A stretch of DNA of 64,000 nt from Oscillospiraceae bacterium (GCA_910575695.1 CAJTGJ010000019.1:21103-85102), one strand, 5' to 3'; shown: positions 17,312 through 26,225, counted from the first letter of the stretch. Made by a program: numbers and translations. The notes: a model not told the origin generated them from the letters alone.

Positions 17312-18118
17312 TCACAGGATGACCTGCATGGCTGCTTCCCTCAGATCCCGGTACTCGTCCGCGTCTTCCGCCTGATACCGCCCTTCCTCCTCCTCCTCAT
17401 CCGACGCGAGGAACTTTTCCACAAACAGCCGGGCGGCGTCCTGGTTGTTCAGGCCGCTGGAGTGGTACGCCTCCTCCACCTGCCCATACAGCTCGCCCAC
17501 GGTCAAATCGCCGGAGGCAGAGACCGCCCCGTACCCCGCAGCGGAGCCGGATGCCGGCGCCGGACCTGCGGCAAAGCTCTGCGCGGGGACGGAGACTCCG
17601 CTGCCCGCATAGCCCAGCACCTTATTTACATAGGCCTGGGCGTAGGACGGCACGCCGCCGCATTTGTCCACCGCGCCGGGACCGGCGTTGTAAGCCGCCA
17701 GCGCCTTGGAGACGTCGCCGTCAAAGCGGTCCAGCATCATGCGTATGTATTTGGCCCCGCCCATGATATTCTGGGCCGGGTCAAAGGCGTCGTTCACGCC
17801 CAGATAGCGGGCGGTGGCGGGCATCAGCTGCATGACGCCCTGAGCGCCGCAGTGGGAGACGGCGGTGGGGGTGAAGTCGGACTCCACCTTCGCCACGGCC
17901 TTCAGCAGGTTCACCGGAACCTGATAGGCCTCCGAGGCCGCCTGGAAGCAGCTCTCGTAATCGGTGGCGCCCACGGACTGGTACGCCGCAGAAAACACCT
18001 CGGAAAAAGTACTGCCGCCGCCGCTGGAGGCAGTGGGGGCGCCGTTGAGGACCAGGGGCGCGTAACCGTACTGGCCGCGTATTTTCAAATCCATGGAAAG
18101 GGACATCGGATTGGTCAC
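17312..18118 (-). CDS. lytic transglycosylase, SLT domain
   Basis: A 268-residue protein with a Slt/goose-lysozyme-like domain at about 55-165. The catalytic Glu is in KVESDF, followed by GAQGVMQLMPATA and AYNAGPG motifs. It cleaves peptidoglycan between MurNAc and GlcNAc to give anhydro-ends. There is no signal peptide or membrane helix, and the C-terminal region is a linker of A/G/S plus an acidic helix (EEEEEGRYQAEDADEYRDL). Absence of a signal suggests export by a flagellar or other non-Sec route, or a missed start; the nearby flagellin-like gene makes the former worth considering. Confidence 0.88.
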   Translation of the reverse strand: MTNPMSLSMDLKIRGQYGYAPLVLNGAPTASSGGGSTFSEVFSAAYQSVGATDYESCFQAASEAYQVPVNLLKAVAKVESDFTPTAVSHCGAQGVMQLMPATARYLGVNDAFDPAQNIMGGAKYIRMMLDRFDGDVSKALAAYNAGPGAVDKCGGVPSYAQAYVNKVLGYAGSGVSVPAQSFAAGPAPASGSAAGYGAVSASGDLTVGELYGQVEEAYHSSGLNNQDAARLFVEKFLASDEEEEEGRYQAEDADEYRDLREAAMQVIL

Positions 18119-18288
18119 ACCTTTCTTTACTGCCGTTTTTTTGCCTTGTGAGCTATTATATACCTGTGCGCGGCAAAATGCAAGAGGGGGATTCTGCCGT
18201 CTTTCCGCCGTCCTTCCGCGTCCCGGCGCACCCCGGCGAAAAATTGATAGAGATTTATTGTTTTTTCATTTCCTTTTTCCGCTGGGTG

Positions 18289-18297
18289 TGATATAAT
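18289..18297 (+). promoter_or_regulatory. extended -10 promoter of zapA
   Basis: TGATATAAT (TG at 18289-18290, TATAAT at 18292-18297) is an extended -10 element; the -35 region (TTTCCT) is poor. Start would be about 30 bases upstream of zapA. Confidence 0.6.
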
Positions 18298-18332
18298 AAG
18301 CTGACTATAAACTGCGCAGAAGGGGGAGCGTC

Positions 18333-18647
18333 ATGCAAAACCGTGTCACAGTTACCGTGGGTGGGCTGAAATACACCCTGCTGGCTGCCGAGGGAGAGGA
18401 CTATGTCCACCGGGTGGCGGATTATGTCAACGATAAACTGAAAGCCACCACCGGGCAGGGCGGCATCTCCCAGATGGACAGCGCCGTCCTCACCGCCATC
18501 AACATCGCCGACGACCGCTTCAAGGAGCAGGAGGCATCAGAAAACCTGCGCCGCCAGATCAAGGAGCTGCTGGAGGAGAACGCCAGGCTGAAGCAGGAGC
18601 TCAGCGAGGCCAAGCGGGAAATTTTCAAACTACAGCAAAAACGCTGA
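18333..18647 (+). CDS. zapA: cell division protein ZapA
   Basis: A 104-residue ZapA: N-terminal beta-hairpin (NRVTVTVGGLKYTLLAAEGEDYVHRVADYVNDKL) and a C-terminal coiled coil (about 60-104). It crosslinks FtsZ protofilaments at the division site. In Clostridia it is often followed by a U32 peptidase gene, as here (26-base gap), and the two are probably co-transcribed from the promoter at 18289. The Shine-Dalgarno is AGAAGGGGGAG. Confidence 0.93.
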   Translation: MQNRVTVTVGGLKYTLLAAEGEDYVHRVADYVNDKLKATTGQGGISQMDSAVLTAINIADDRFKEQEASENLRRQIKELLEENARLKQELSEAKREIFKLQQKR

Positions 18648-18673
18648 TATCAAGAGAAACGAGAGAGAAACCT

Positions 18674-20755
18674 ATGGAGATATTATCCCCAGCCGGCAGT
18701 CCGGAGGCGCTGCGCGCGGCGGTGTGCGCCGGCGCCGGCGCGGTCTACCTGGGCTTCGGACAATTCAACGCCCGCCGGAGCGCCCGGAACTTCACCCAGG
18801 ACGAGTTCGCCTCGGCGGTCTCCTACTGCCATCTCCGGGGCGTCAAGGTATACCTGACATTGAACACCCTGTGCAGCGACCGGGAACTGCCCGCCGCAGT
18901 GGACTGCGCCGTTCAGGCATCCCGCCTGGGGGCGGACGCGGTGCTGGTCCAGGACATGGGGCTGGTACGCGCCCTGCGGCAGGCCGCCCCCGATCTGCCC
19001 CTCCACGCCTCCACCCAGATGACCCTGCACAGTCTGGACGGCGTGAAGCAGGCGGCGGACCTGGGCCTCACCCGGGCGGTGCTGGCCCGGGAGCTGTCCC
19101 GGGCGGACATCGCCCATATCTGCGAACGGTCCCCCATTGAGATCGAGGTGTTCGTCCACGGGGCCCTTTGTATGTGCTATTCCGGGCAGTGCTTCATGTC
19201 CTCCGTCATCGGGGGCCGGAGCGGCAACCGGGGTATGTGCGCCCAGCCCTGCCGCCTGCCCTACGGCTGGGGGGACCTGGCCAACGGCCACCCCCTGTCG
19301 CTGAAGGATATGTCCCTGGCGGGCCATCTGCGGTCCCTCCAGGACATGGGCGCGGCCTGCGCCAAGATTGAGGGCCGGATGAAACGCCCGGAATATGTCT
19401 ATATTGTCACCAAGGTATACGCCAGCGCCCTCCGGGAGGGCCGGGAACCCACCCCCGGCGAACTGCGCCAGCTGGAGCAGGCCTTCTCCCGCCAGGGGTT
19501 CACCGACGGCTACTACACCGCCCGGAAGGGCCCGGATATGTTCGGCGTCCGGGAGGAATCCGCCCCTCCCCGGGAGCTGTTCGCCCAGGCCAAAGCCGCC
19601 TACAGCCGGGGGGAGGGCCGCCAGATCCCGGTGAAATTCTACGCCATGATCCGCCCCGGGGAGCCCATCCAGGTGGGGGTGGAGGACCAGGAGGGCCGGG
19701 TGGCCACCGCCGCGGGAAAGGTTCCTGAGCCCGCCCGCCGCCGCGCCGCCACCCAGGAGGAGGTAGAAGCCCAGCTGGCCAAGACCGGGGGCACCCCCTT
19801 TGAAGCCGCCGCCATGCGCACCCTGGTGGAGCCGGGGCTGGCGGTGCCCCTGTCCGCGCTGAACAGCCTGCGGCGGCAGGTGCTGGACGACCTCACCCGC
19901 CAGCGCACCGCCCTGCCCCAGCGCCGCCACGGCGCATACAAAAACGGCGTCCGGTACGAGGACTACCCCGGCGAGCCGGATATTTACGTCTCCCTGCGCC
20001 GGGCAAAACAGCTCACCTTTGAGCTGACCCGCGCCCGCCCCCATCTGATCACCCTTCCTGCGGAGGAAATTGCCGCCCACCCGGACGATGTGGCCGCCGC
20101 CATCCGGCGGGGCGTCCCGGTGGCGGCGGTCCTGCCCCGGATCTGCTTTGACCGGGAGCTGGACGGCCTGCGCCGGGAGCTGGCGGCCTGCCGGGAGGCG
20201 GGGGTGACGGACGCCTATCTGGGCAATCTGGGCCTGATCCCCCTGTGCCGGGAGCTGGGCTTCAACCTGCGGGGGGACTACGGCCTGCACGTGTTCAACA
20301 GCCATAGCGCAAAGGAATACAAGCGGCTGGGCTTCCAGTCGCTGACCGCCTCCTTCGAGCTGAAGCTTGCCCAGATCCGGGACCTGGGCAAGGCGGTGGA
20401 CACGGAGATCATCGCCTACGGCCGTCTGCCGCTGATGATCACGGAAAACTGCACCATCAAGGGCCAGACAGGCAGCTGCACCTGCGGCAACGTAAACCGG
20501 CTCATTGACCGCAAGGGGGTGCGCTTCCCGGTGGAGCGGGCCTACGGCTGCCGGAACGAGATTCTGAACGCCAACAAAATTTACCTGGCGGACAAGCCCG
20601 CCGACTGGAAAAAGATCGGCCTGCGGGCCATCCGGCTCCTGTTCACCACCGAAAACGGGGTGGAGTGTACCCAGGTACTGGAGGCCTACCAGGGCAAGGG
20701 CTCCTACAAGCCCAATAACTTCACCCGGGGGCTGTATTATAGGGATGTAGAGTAG
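18674..20755 (+). CDS. U32-family peptidase with C-terminal DUF3656-like domain
   Basis: A 693-residue protein. The N-terminal TIM-barrel U32 domain (about 1-300) has ILSPAGSPEALRAAV, the EVFVHGALCMCYSGQCFMSS motif and NRGMCAQPCR; these cysteines are the Fe-S/catalytic signature shared with RlhA/YdcP and TrhP. The C-terminal part has another conserved cysteine block (ENCTIKGQTGSCTCGN). Characterised relatives are tRNA or rRNA hydroxylases (RlhA makes ho5C in 23S rRNA), so an RNA-modifying role is more likely than proteolysis. It is downstream of zapA. Confidence 0.92.
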   Translation: MEILSPAGSPEALRAAVCAGAGAVYLGFGQFNARRSARNFTQDEFASAVSYCHLRGVKVYLTLNTLCSDRELPAAVDCAVQASRLGADAVLVQDMGLVRALRQAAPDLPLHASTQMTLHSLDGVKQAADLGLTRAVLARELSRADIAHICERSPIEIEVFVHGALCMCYSGQCFMSSVIGGRSGNRGMCAQPCRLPYGWGDLANGHPLSLKDMSLAGHLRSLQDMGAACAKIEGRMKRPEYVYIVTKVYASALREGREPTPGELRQLEQAFSRQGFTDGYYTARKGPDMFGVREESAPPRELFAQAKAAYSRGEGRQIPVKFYAMIRPGEPIQVGVEDQEGRVATAAGKVPEPARRRAATQEEVEAQLAKTGGTPFEAAAMRTLVEPGLAVPLSALNSLRRQVLDDLTRQRTALPQRRHGAYKNGVRYEDYPGEPDIYVSLRRAKQLTFELTRARPHLITLPAEEIAAHPDDVAAAIRRGVPVAAVLPRICFDRELDGLRRELAACREAGVTDAYLGNLGLIPLCRELGFNLRGDYGLHVFNSHSAKEYKRLGFQSLTASFELKLAQIRDLGKAVDTEIIAYGRLPLMITENCTIKGQTGSCTCGNVNRLIDRKGVRFPVERAYGCRNEILNANKIYLADKPADWKKIGLRAIRLLFTTENGVECTQVLEAYQGKGSYKPNNFTRGLYYRDVE

Positions 20756-21036
20756 GGGCGGACAAGGTCCGTCCGCTGTAACGCGGGCCGCGCAATTTGA
20801 GTACCCAGCCCCATTGCCGCCCGGAACAGCGTCCGGTCGTGGATGAGCTCCAGCTCCATATTTAATCCGGCAAGGGTTTCCATCAGCTCTTGACCGTCCT
20901 CACCCAAACGGAGTATAATTTCGTTCTGCAAGGCCTCCTGACGGGCCTCCAGGCTCCTGACCTCCTCATCCGCCAGCTCATACTGGCCCACACGGTCCTC
21001 CAACATAAAATATAATTTCTCTATAAGCTCGGTCAT
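20737..21036 (-). CDS. small helical protein, DUF6809-like
   Basis: A 99-residue, mostly helical, acidic protein (MTELIEKLYFMLEDRVGQYELADEEVRSLEARQEALQ...). It resembles small proteins of the DUF6809 type that are common in mobile elements of Clostridia; this assignment is from memory of the pattern. It converges on the U32 gene, overlapping its last 19 bases, and is divergent from the XRE-Maf gene. AT-richer codons than its neighbours suggest recent arrival. A GGGGAG site precedes the ATG. Confidence 0.65.
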   Translation of the reverse strand: MTELIEKLYFMLEDRVGQYELADEEVRSLEARQEALQNEIILRLGEDGQELMETLAGLNMELELIHDRTLFRAAMGLGTQIARPALQRTDLVRPYSTSL

Positions 21037-21051
21037 ATCGGCATTGCTCCC

Positions 21052-21089
21052 CGTATGTTGTAATTTGTCTTCTATTATACACGTATGTT
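21052..21089. promoter_or_regulatory. direct repeats, candidate XRE operator
   Basis: CGTATGTT occurs at 21052-21059 and again at 21082-21089, flanking the -10 of the divergent small gene. The spacing (30 bases, three turns) and position suit an operator for the XRE domain encoded immediately downstream. Inference only. Confidence 0.4.
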
Positions 21090-21101
21090 TAAAATAGTCA
21101 A
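21074..21101 (-). promoter_or_regulatory. sigma-A promoter of the DUF6809-like gene
   Basis: Minus-strand TTGACT (21101-21096), 16-base spacer, TATAAT (21079-21074). Confidence 0.7.
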
Positions 21102-21110
21102 GGGGTTTTT

Positions 21111-21899
21111 ATGGGAATCTTAGCACAGCGCATGAAAGAATTGCGCCTTGAAAATAAAATGAAGCAGGCGGAGGTCGCCGAAGCCATTGGAATTTCCATT
21201 ACTGCCTATTGCAACTACGAATATGGCCAGCGCGATCCACAGACTGCCACACTCGTGGCACTGGCAAATCTTTACCAGGTCTCCACCGACTATCTGCTGG
21301 GCCTGGACGGGCCGCAGACGTCAAAGATCATTCTGGCCTCCAACTCCCCCCGCCGCAAGGAGCTGCTGGAGCGAATCGGCATCACGGACTTCACCGTCGC
21401 CGCCCCCAACGTGGACGAATCGGTGGAGGACGGCCTGTCCCCGGCGGAGATCGTGGAACAGCTCTCCCTGCGCAAGGCCCGGGCGGCGGCAAAAAAGGCG
21501 GGGCCCAGCGATTTGATTATCGCCGCCGACACAGTGGTGGCCCTGGACGGCGCGGTACTGGGCAAGCCCTGGGACAAGGGCGCGGCTTTTGCCATGCTCA
21601 CCGCCCTGTCCGGCCGGGAGCACCACGTATTCACCGGCGTCACCGTCCTCCGGGGGGAGGAGGCCGCCACCCTGCACGAGGAGACCGCCGTCACCTTCCG
21701 GCAGCTCACGCCGGAGGAAATTCGAGGCTACATCGCCACCGGGGAGCCCATGGACAAGGCCGGGGCATACGGCATCCAGGGCATCGGGGCGCTTCTGGTG
21801 TCCGGCATCCGGGGGGACTACTGCAATGTCATGGGCCTGCCGGTGTTCCGTCTGGGCCAAATTCTATCCAGCTTCGGCGTAGACCTGCTGAAGCCATGA
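21111..21899 (+). CDS. maf: XRE HTH domain fused to Maf nucleotide pyrophosphatase
   Basis: A 262-residue two-domain protein. Residues 1-66 are a complete XRE/Cro helix-turn-helix (LRLENKMKQAEVAEAIGISITAYCNYEYGQRDPQ... YLLGL); residues 72-262 are a full Maf domain (ILASNSPRRKELL, IIAADTVVALDG, GYIATGEPMDKAGAYGIQG). Maf proteins hydrolyse non-canonical or excess NTPs (dTTP, UTP, modified nucleotides) and affect septation. No stop codon or ribosome-binding site separates the domains, and no ATG/GTG lies at the Maf boundary. The HTH part is AT-richer than the Maf part, pointing to a recent in-frame insertion. It precedes mreC by 16 bases. Confidence 0.9.
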   Translation: MGILAQRMKELRLENKMKQAEVAEAIGISITAYCNYEYGQRDPQTATLVALANLYQVSTDYLLGLDGPQTSKIILASNSPRRKELLERIGITDFTVAAPNVDESVEDGLSPAEIVEQLSLRKARAAAKKAGPSDLIIAADTVVALDGAVLGKPWDKGAAFAMLTALSGREHHVFTGVTVLRGEEAATLHEETAVTFRQLTPEEIRGYIATGEPMDKAGAYGIQGIGALLVSGIRGDYCNVMGLPVFRLGQILSSFGVDLLKP

Positions 21900-21915
21900 T
21901 CCGAGGAGATATTCC

Positions 21916-22746
21916 ATGAAGCAATTTTTCCGAAACAACGGCGGCCTGCTGCTGGTGGCGGCGGTCCTGCTGGCCGCTGTGGTCACCGTAGGGGCCTACA
22001 TCCTGGGTTACGACCCCCTTTCCAGCGCGCTGGAGCTGATCTCCACCCCCTTCCGCTCCGCCTCGGCGTCGGTGGCCGGGTGGATGAAGGACCGGTACGA
22101 CAAGGAGTTCAACTACGACCAGCTGGCGGCGGAAAACGAGGCCCTGCGCCAGCGGGTGGCGGAGCTGGAGCAGGACGCCATCGCCGGACAGGACGCCGTG
22201 CGGGAAAACGAGCGCATGAAGGACCTGCTGGGGCTGGCGGAACAGCGGCCCGACCTCCAGTACCGGGACGCCGAGGTGGTGCGGGGCCCCTCCTCCAACT
22301 GGTCCTCCGACCTGACCATTGACCGGGGCACCCTGGGCGGGGTGGAGGCGGATGACTGTGTGATCGACCAGTACGGCCATCTTGTCGGCATCGTCACCCG
22401 GGCGGACCTGAACTCGTCGGTGGTCACCACCATTCTTGACCCCACCCTGTGGGTGGGGGGCCGAGTGGCCCGCACCGATGAGGACGCTATGCTCACCGGG
22501 GATTTCACCCTCATGCTGGAGGGCCTGACCCGGCTGTCCTATCTGCCGGAGGACGCCAAGCTGGTCACCGGCGATCAGATCATCACCTCCGGCATCGGCG
22601 GCATCTATCCTCCCGGGCTGGCGGTGGGCGCCATCCGCTCCCTGGTGGTGGAGGAGGACGGCATCACCCGGTATGCCCAGGTGGAGCCCGCGGCGGACTT
22701 GTCCGGCCTGCGGTATGTGTATGTGATCGTGGACTACAACGAATAA
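21916..22746 (+). CDS. mreC: rod shape-determining protein MreC
   Basis: A 276-residue MreC with one N-terminal membrane helix (about 9-32), a coiled coil (about 68-105) and the double beta-barrel periplasmic-side domain (about 110-270; SNWSSDLTIDRGTLGGV, VTRADLNSSVVTTILDP, GIGGIYPPGLAVG). It scaffolds the elongasome (MreB, MreD, PBP2, RodA). It follows maf, a common pairing, but mreB and mreD are not in the window. The site GAGGAGATATT precedes the ATG. Confidence 0.96.
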   Translation: MKQFFRNNGGLLLVAAVLLAAVVTVGAYILGYDPLSSALELISTPFRSASASVAGWMKDRYDKEFNYDQLAAENEALRQRVAELEQDAIAGQDAVRENERMKDLLGLAEQRPDLQYRDAEVVRGPSSNWSSDLTIDRGTLGGVEADDCVIDQYGHLVGIVTRADLNSSVVTTILDPTLWVGGRVARTDEDAMLTGDFTLMLEGLTRLSYLPEDAKLVTGDQIITSGIGGIYPPGLAVGAIRSLVVEEDGITRYAQVEPAADLSGLRYVYVIVDYNE

Positions 22747-22760
22747 AAGGCCGTTTTATT

Positions 22761-22788
22761 GCAGGGGAGGGGCTCGCCCCTCCCCTGC
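22761..22788 (+). terminator. terminator after mreC
   Basis: A perfect 12-bp stem (22761-22772 with 22777-22788) with loop CTCG, followed by GTTTATA, sits 14 bases after the mreC stop codon. Confidence 0.65.
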
Positions 22789-22826
22789 GTTTATACCGTG
22801 TTTCCAAACAGAAAGAGAGGGAGTAT

Positions 22827-25457
22827 ATGGCGGAACTGACCCCCATGATGAAGCAGTATTGGAAGGTGAAGGAGGAGCATCCGGACTGTCTGCTGTTTTT
22901 CCGGCTGGGCGACTTCTACGAGATGTTCCACGACGACGCCAAACTGGGCGCGGAGGAGCTGGGCCTGACCCTCACCACCCGGGACCGGGGCAAGCCGGAG
23001 GAGGAGCGCACCCCCATGTGCGGCGTGCCCTACCACTCGGCGCAAAGCTACATTGCCCGACTGATCAAGCGGGGATACAAGGTAGCCATCTGTGAGCAGA
23101 TGGAGGACCCGGCCACGGCGAAGGGGCTGGTGGACCGGGACGTGATCCGCATCGTCACCCCCGGCACCGCCATGGACGACGTGATGCTGGACGAGAGCCG
23201 GAACAACTACATCTGCGCCGTCTATCAGGACAGCGCCGGGGCGGGGCTGGCCCGGTGCGACCTGTCCACGGGGCAGTTTGCCACGGTTCCCTTCCAGGGG
23301 CCGGACTATCTCACCCACCTGCTCAACACCCTGGCCGCGTGCCCCCCCAGCGAGGCCCTGTTGTCCGATGCCGCCGCCAGCAGCCCCGACCTCACCGCGT
23401 TTTTAAAAGAGCGCCTTGGCTGTGTGTGGCAGAGGGGCCTGGAGGCCCGCTTCCGTCCCGCCCAGGCGGCGCAGGCCCTCTCCGCCTGCGGCCTGCGGGG
23501 GGCGGACGAGCCCCTTCCGGAGGAGGACGGCCCCCGGCTGTGCCTCCAGGCCGCGGGGGCGCTGGCGGCGTATCTGACAGAAACCCAAAAGACCAACCTG
23601 GGGCACCTGCGCCCGGTGGACCTGGGGGACACCTCCACCCAGGAATACATGGAGCTGGACCTCACCGCCCGGAAAACCCTGGAGCTCACCGAGACCTTCC
23701 GGGGCAAGGAGAAAAAAGGCTCCCTGCTGTGGGTGCTGGACAAGACCAAGACCCCCATGGGCCACCGTATGATCCGGGCGTGGCTGGAACAGCCTCTGCT
23801 CTCCCCCGCCGCCATCGCCCGGCGGCAGGACGCGGTGGCGGCGCTGGCCGGGGATGTCATCGCCCGGGACGAGCTGACGTTCGCCCTGCGCCGGGTGCCC
23901 GACCTGGAGCGGCTCATCGGCAAGGTGGTGTACGGCAGTGCAAACGCCCGGGATATGCTGCTGCTGGGGACGGGGCTTTCTGTCCTGCCCCAGCTGGCCC
24001 AGCAGGCCCAAACCGTGTCCGGCAAGACCCTGGCCCCCATGATCCGGGGCCTGGGGGGGCTGGAGGAGCTTCAACAGCTCCTGCTGTCCGCCATCCGGGA
24101 GGACGAGGACGACAACCGCCTGCCCTTCACCATCCGGGAGGGGGGCTTCATCCGCGCCGGATACAGCGAGGAGGTGGACCGCCTCCGGGACGTCATCGAC
24201 CACGGCGCGGATATGCTGGCGGCGCTGGAGGGCCGGGAAAAGGAGCGCACCGGCATCAAGAGCCTGAAGGTACGCTACAATAAGGTATTCGGCTATTACA
24301 TCGAGGTATCCAAGAGCAATTACAGCCTGGTGCCTGACGACTACATCCGCAAGCAGACCCTGGTGAACTGCGAGCGGTTCTTCACCCAGGAGCTGAAGGA
24401 CCTGGAAAACGAGATTTTATCCGCCCAGAGCCGGGTCACCACCCTGGAATACCAGCTGTTCTGCCAGCTCCGGGACAGCGCGGCGGAGCTGGTCCGCCCG
24501 GTGCAGGAGGCCGCGGCCTGCGTGGCCCGGCTGGACGTGCTGGTTTCCTTCGCGACAGCGGCGGCACAGGGAAATTACTGCCGCCCGGAGGTGGACAGCA
24601 GCGGCGTCATCGACATCAAAGAGGGCCGCCACCCGGTGGTGGAGAAAATGCTGAAGGACTCCCTGTTCGTCCCCAACGACACCCGTATGGACGGCGGGGA
24701 GGACCGCCTGAGCATCATCACCGGCCCCAACATGGCGGGCAAATCCACCTATATGCGCCAGGTGGCGCTGATCGTGCTCATGGCCCAGATGGGCAGCTTT
24801 GTCCCCGCCCGCTCGGCCCGGATCGGGGTGGTGGACCGGGTGTTCACCCGCATCGGCGCCTCCGACGATCTGTCGGCGGGCCAGTCCACTTTCATGGTGG
24901 AGATGACCGAGGTCGCCGCCATGCTGAAAAACGCCACCCCCAAATCCCTGCTGATTCTGGACGAGATCGGCCGGGGCACGTCCACCTACGACGGTATGTC
25001 CATCGCCCGGGCCGTGCTGGAATACTGCGCGGACAAGAAGCGCCTGGGGGCCAAAACCCTGTTCGCCACCCACTACCATGAGCTCACCGAGGTAGAGCAC
25101 ACCATCGACGGGGTGAAAAACTACCACATCGCCGCCAAGAAGCGGGGGGACGGCATCGTGTTCCTGCGCAAGATCATCCCCGGCGGCGCGGACCAGAGCT
25201 ACGGCGTAGAGGTGGCCAAGCTGGCGGGGGTGCCAAACCGGGTGGTGGACCGGGCCCGTGACATCCTGGCCGAGCTGGAGGCCCAGGGGACCGCCGCCCC
25301 CGCCCCCCGCGCCCCCCAGGACAGGGACGACGGGCAGGTATCCCTGGGGGACATGGCCGGTCTAGCGGTGCTGGACGAGCTGCGGAGCGCCGCCGTGGAC
25401 ACGCTCACCCCCATTGAGGCACTGAACCTTCTGTACCGGCTGAAGCAGAAGCTGTGA
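22827..25457 (+). CDS. mutS: DNA mismatch repair protein MutS
   Basis: A full-length 876-residue MutS. The mismatch-binding Phe-x-Glu is in GDFYEMF (about 30-35), the connector, lever and clamp domains follow, and the ATPase has Walker A GPNMAGKST at about 633-641, Walker B LLILDEIGRGTS and the C-terminal HTH ending EALNLLYRLKQKL. It recognises mismatches and loops and recruits MutL. GAAAGAGAGGGAG precedes the ATG. mutL, usually next to it, is not in the window. Confidence 0.99.
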   Translation: MAELTPMMKQYWKVKEEHPDCLLFFRLGDFYEMFHDDAKLGAEELGLTLTTRDRGKPEEERTPMCGVPYHSAQSYIARLIKRGYKVAICEQMEDPATAKGLVDRDVIRIVTPGTAMDDVMLDESRNNYICAVYQDSAGAGLARCDLSTGQFATVPFQGPDYLTHLLNTLAACPPSEALLSDAAASSPDLTAFLKERLGCVWQRGLEARFRPAQAAQALSACGLRGADEPLPEEDGPRLCLQAAGALAAYLTETQKTNLGHLRPVDLGDTSTQEYMELDLTARKTLELTETFRGKEKKGSLLWVLDKTKTPMGHRMIRAWLEQPLLSPAAIARRQDAVAALAGDVIARDELTFALRRVPDLERLIGKVVYGSANARDMLLLGTGLSVLPQLAQQAQTVSGKTLAPMIRGLGGLEELQQLLLSAIREDEDDNRLPFTIREGGFIRAGYSEEVDRLRDVIDHGADMLAALEGREKERTGIKSLKVRYNKVFGYYIEVSKSNYSLVPDDYIRKQTLVNCERFFTQELKDLENEILSAQSRVTTLEYQLFCQLRDSAAELVRPVQEAAACVARLDVLVSFATAAAQGNYCRPEVDSSGVIDIKEGRHPVVEKMLKDSLFVPNDTRMDGGEDRLSIITGPNMAGKSTYMRQVALIVLMAQMGSFVPARSARIGVVDRVFTRIGASDDLSAGQSTFMVEMTEVAAMLKNATPKSLLILDEIGRGTSTYDGMSIARAVLEYCADKKRLGAKTLFATHYHELTEVEHTIDGVKNYHIAAKKRGDGIVFLRKIIPGGADQSYGVEVAKLAGVPNRVVDRARDILAELEAQGTAAPAPRAPQDRDDGQVSLGDMAGLAVLDELRSAAVDTLTPIEALNLLYRLKQKL

Positions 25458-25567
25458 TATTTTATTTTCATTACATTTCTCCCAAACCTCTTGTATTTCC
25501 TCCACAAATCATTTATTCTATAACACCCGCCATTCAGGCGAAAATCTGACTATGGAGGTAATCAGCA

Positions 25568-26008
25568 ATGATGCGTCAAGCCTTCCCCGTCATCGACCTC
25601 ACCGCCACCGGGGCCAACATCCTGCGCCTGCGGAAAGCCCGGGGCCTGTCCGTCCGGGAACTTCAGCAGTTCTTCGGCTTTGAGGAGCCCCAGGCCATCT
25701 ACAAATGGCAGCGGGGCCAGAGCCTGCCCACGGTGGACAACTTATACGCCCTCAGCGCCCTGCTGGGCGTGCCCATGAACGACATCCTGGTGCCCATCGG
25801 GGCGCCGCCCTCCCATATACAGCAAATGAGCGGCAGGCCATCGCCTGCCGCTCATCTTTTTATTCCCATACTGCCCGGACGCGGGGGGCATGGCAGGATT
25901 GCAGGTCTGCTTAGGCCCTTATCCGCCGCGCCTGCCGTCCCGAAGGACTGCGGGGCGCGGCGACTTGTCATCCATAGAGGTCCCGGGGCCGAAGCCGCCG
26001 GGGCCTAA
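25568..26008 (+). CDS. small XRE-type HTH protein with a terminator inside its frame
   Basis: The first ~80 residues form an XRE-like HTH protein (LRLRKARGLSVRELQQFFGFEEPQAIYKWQRGQSLPTVDNLYALSALLGVPMNDILV). A TGGAGGT site fixes the start. At codons 87-96 the frame crosses a textbook intrinsic terminator (25826-25861) and stays open to a TGA at 26006; the residues after the terminator do not look like protein. A TGA in the +1 frame lies at 25827. Either the original stop was lost by a one-base shift, or most transcripts are non-stop messages ending in the hairpin, as for E. coli arfA and B. subtilis brfA. Confidence 0.7.
   Translation: MMRQAFPVIDLTATGANILRLRKARGLSVRELQQFFGFEEPQAIYKWQRGQSLPTVDNLYALSALLGVPMNDILVPIGAPPSHIQQMSGRPSPAAHLFIPILPGRGGHGRIAGLLRPLSAAPAVPKDCGARRLVIHRGPGAEAAGA
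25826..25861 (+). terminator. intrinsic terminator within the XRE frame
   Basis: A perfect 13-bp stem (25826-25838 with 25843-25855), loop CATC, then CTTTTT. It precedes any in-frame stop codon of the XRE gene. Confidence 0.92.
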
Positions 26009-26055
26009 GAGGGCGGAAGCGTAAGGGCGGATCGCGATGGGTGCGTTCCGGATGG
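25905..26055 (+). ncRNA. candidate structured RNA of unknown class
   Basis: No protein-like frame was found here, but several long complementarities nest: CTTAGGCCC (25910-25918) with GGGCCTAAG (26001-26009), ATCCGCC (25921-25927) with GGCGGAT (26026-26032), and a 9-bp stem 25924-25932/25954-25962 capped by GTCC-CGAA-GGAC. The second and third overlap, so they would be alternative or partly exclusive pairings. The stretch 26060-26260 has further small hairpins and ends in a stem at 26226-26253 followed by ACGTTTTC. Sequence signatures of RNase P, tmRNA, SRP RNA or group II introns were not seen. Confidence 0.3.
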
Positions 26056-26225
26056 AGCATGGAGCCGGGGCGGGTAACGTCATGAGGGAGACGTCTGGCG
26101 CTCATCCAAAAGCTGGCCAGCACACTTCAGCAAGCATACTCCATTTCAAAGGGGCTGTGCGGTGTGCAGCATTATCATTCATCTGCACCTGAACCGGCCG
26201 TCACAGGCTGTCCACCCTGCCATGC

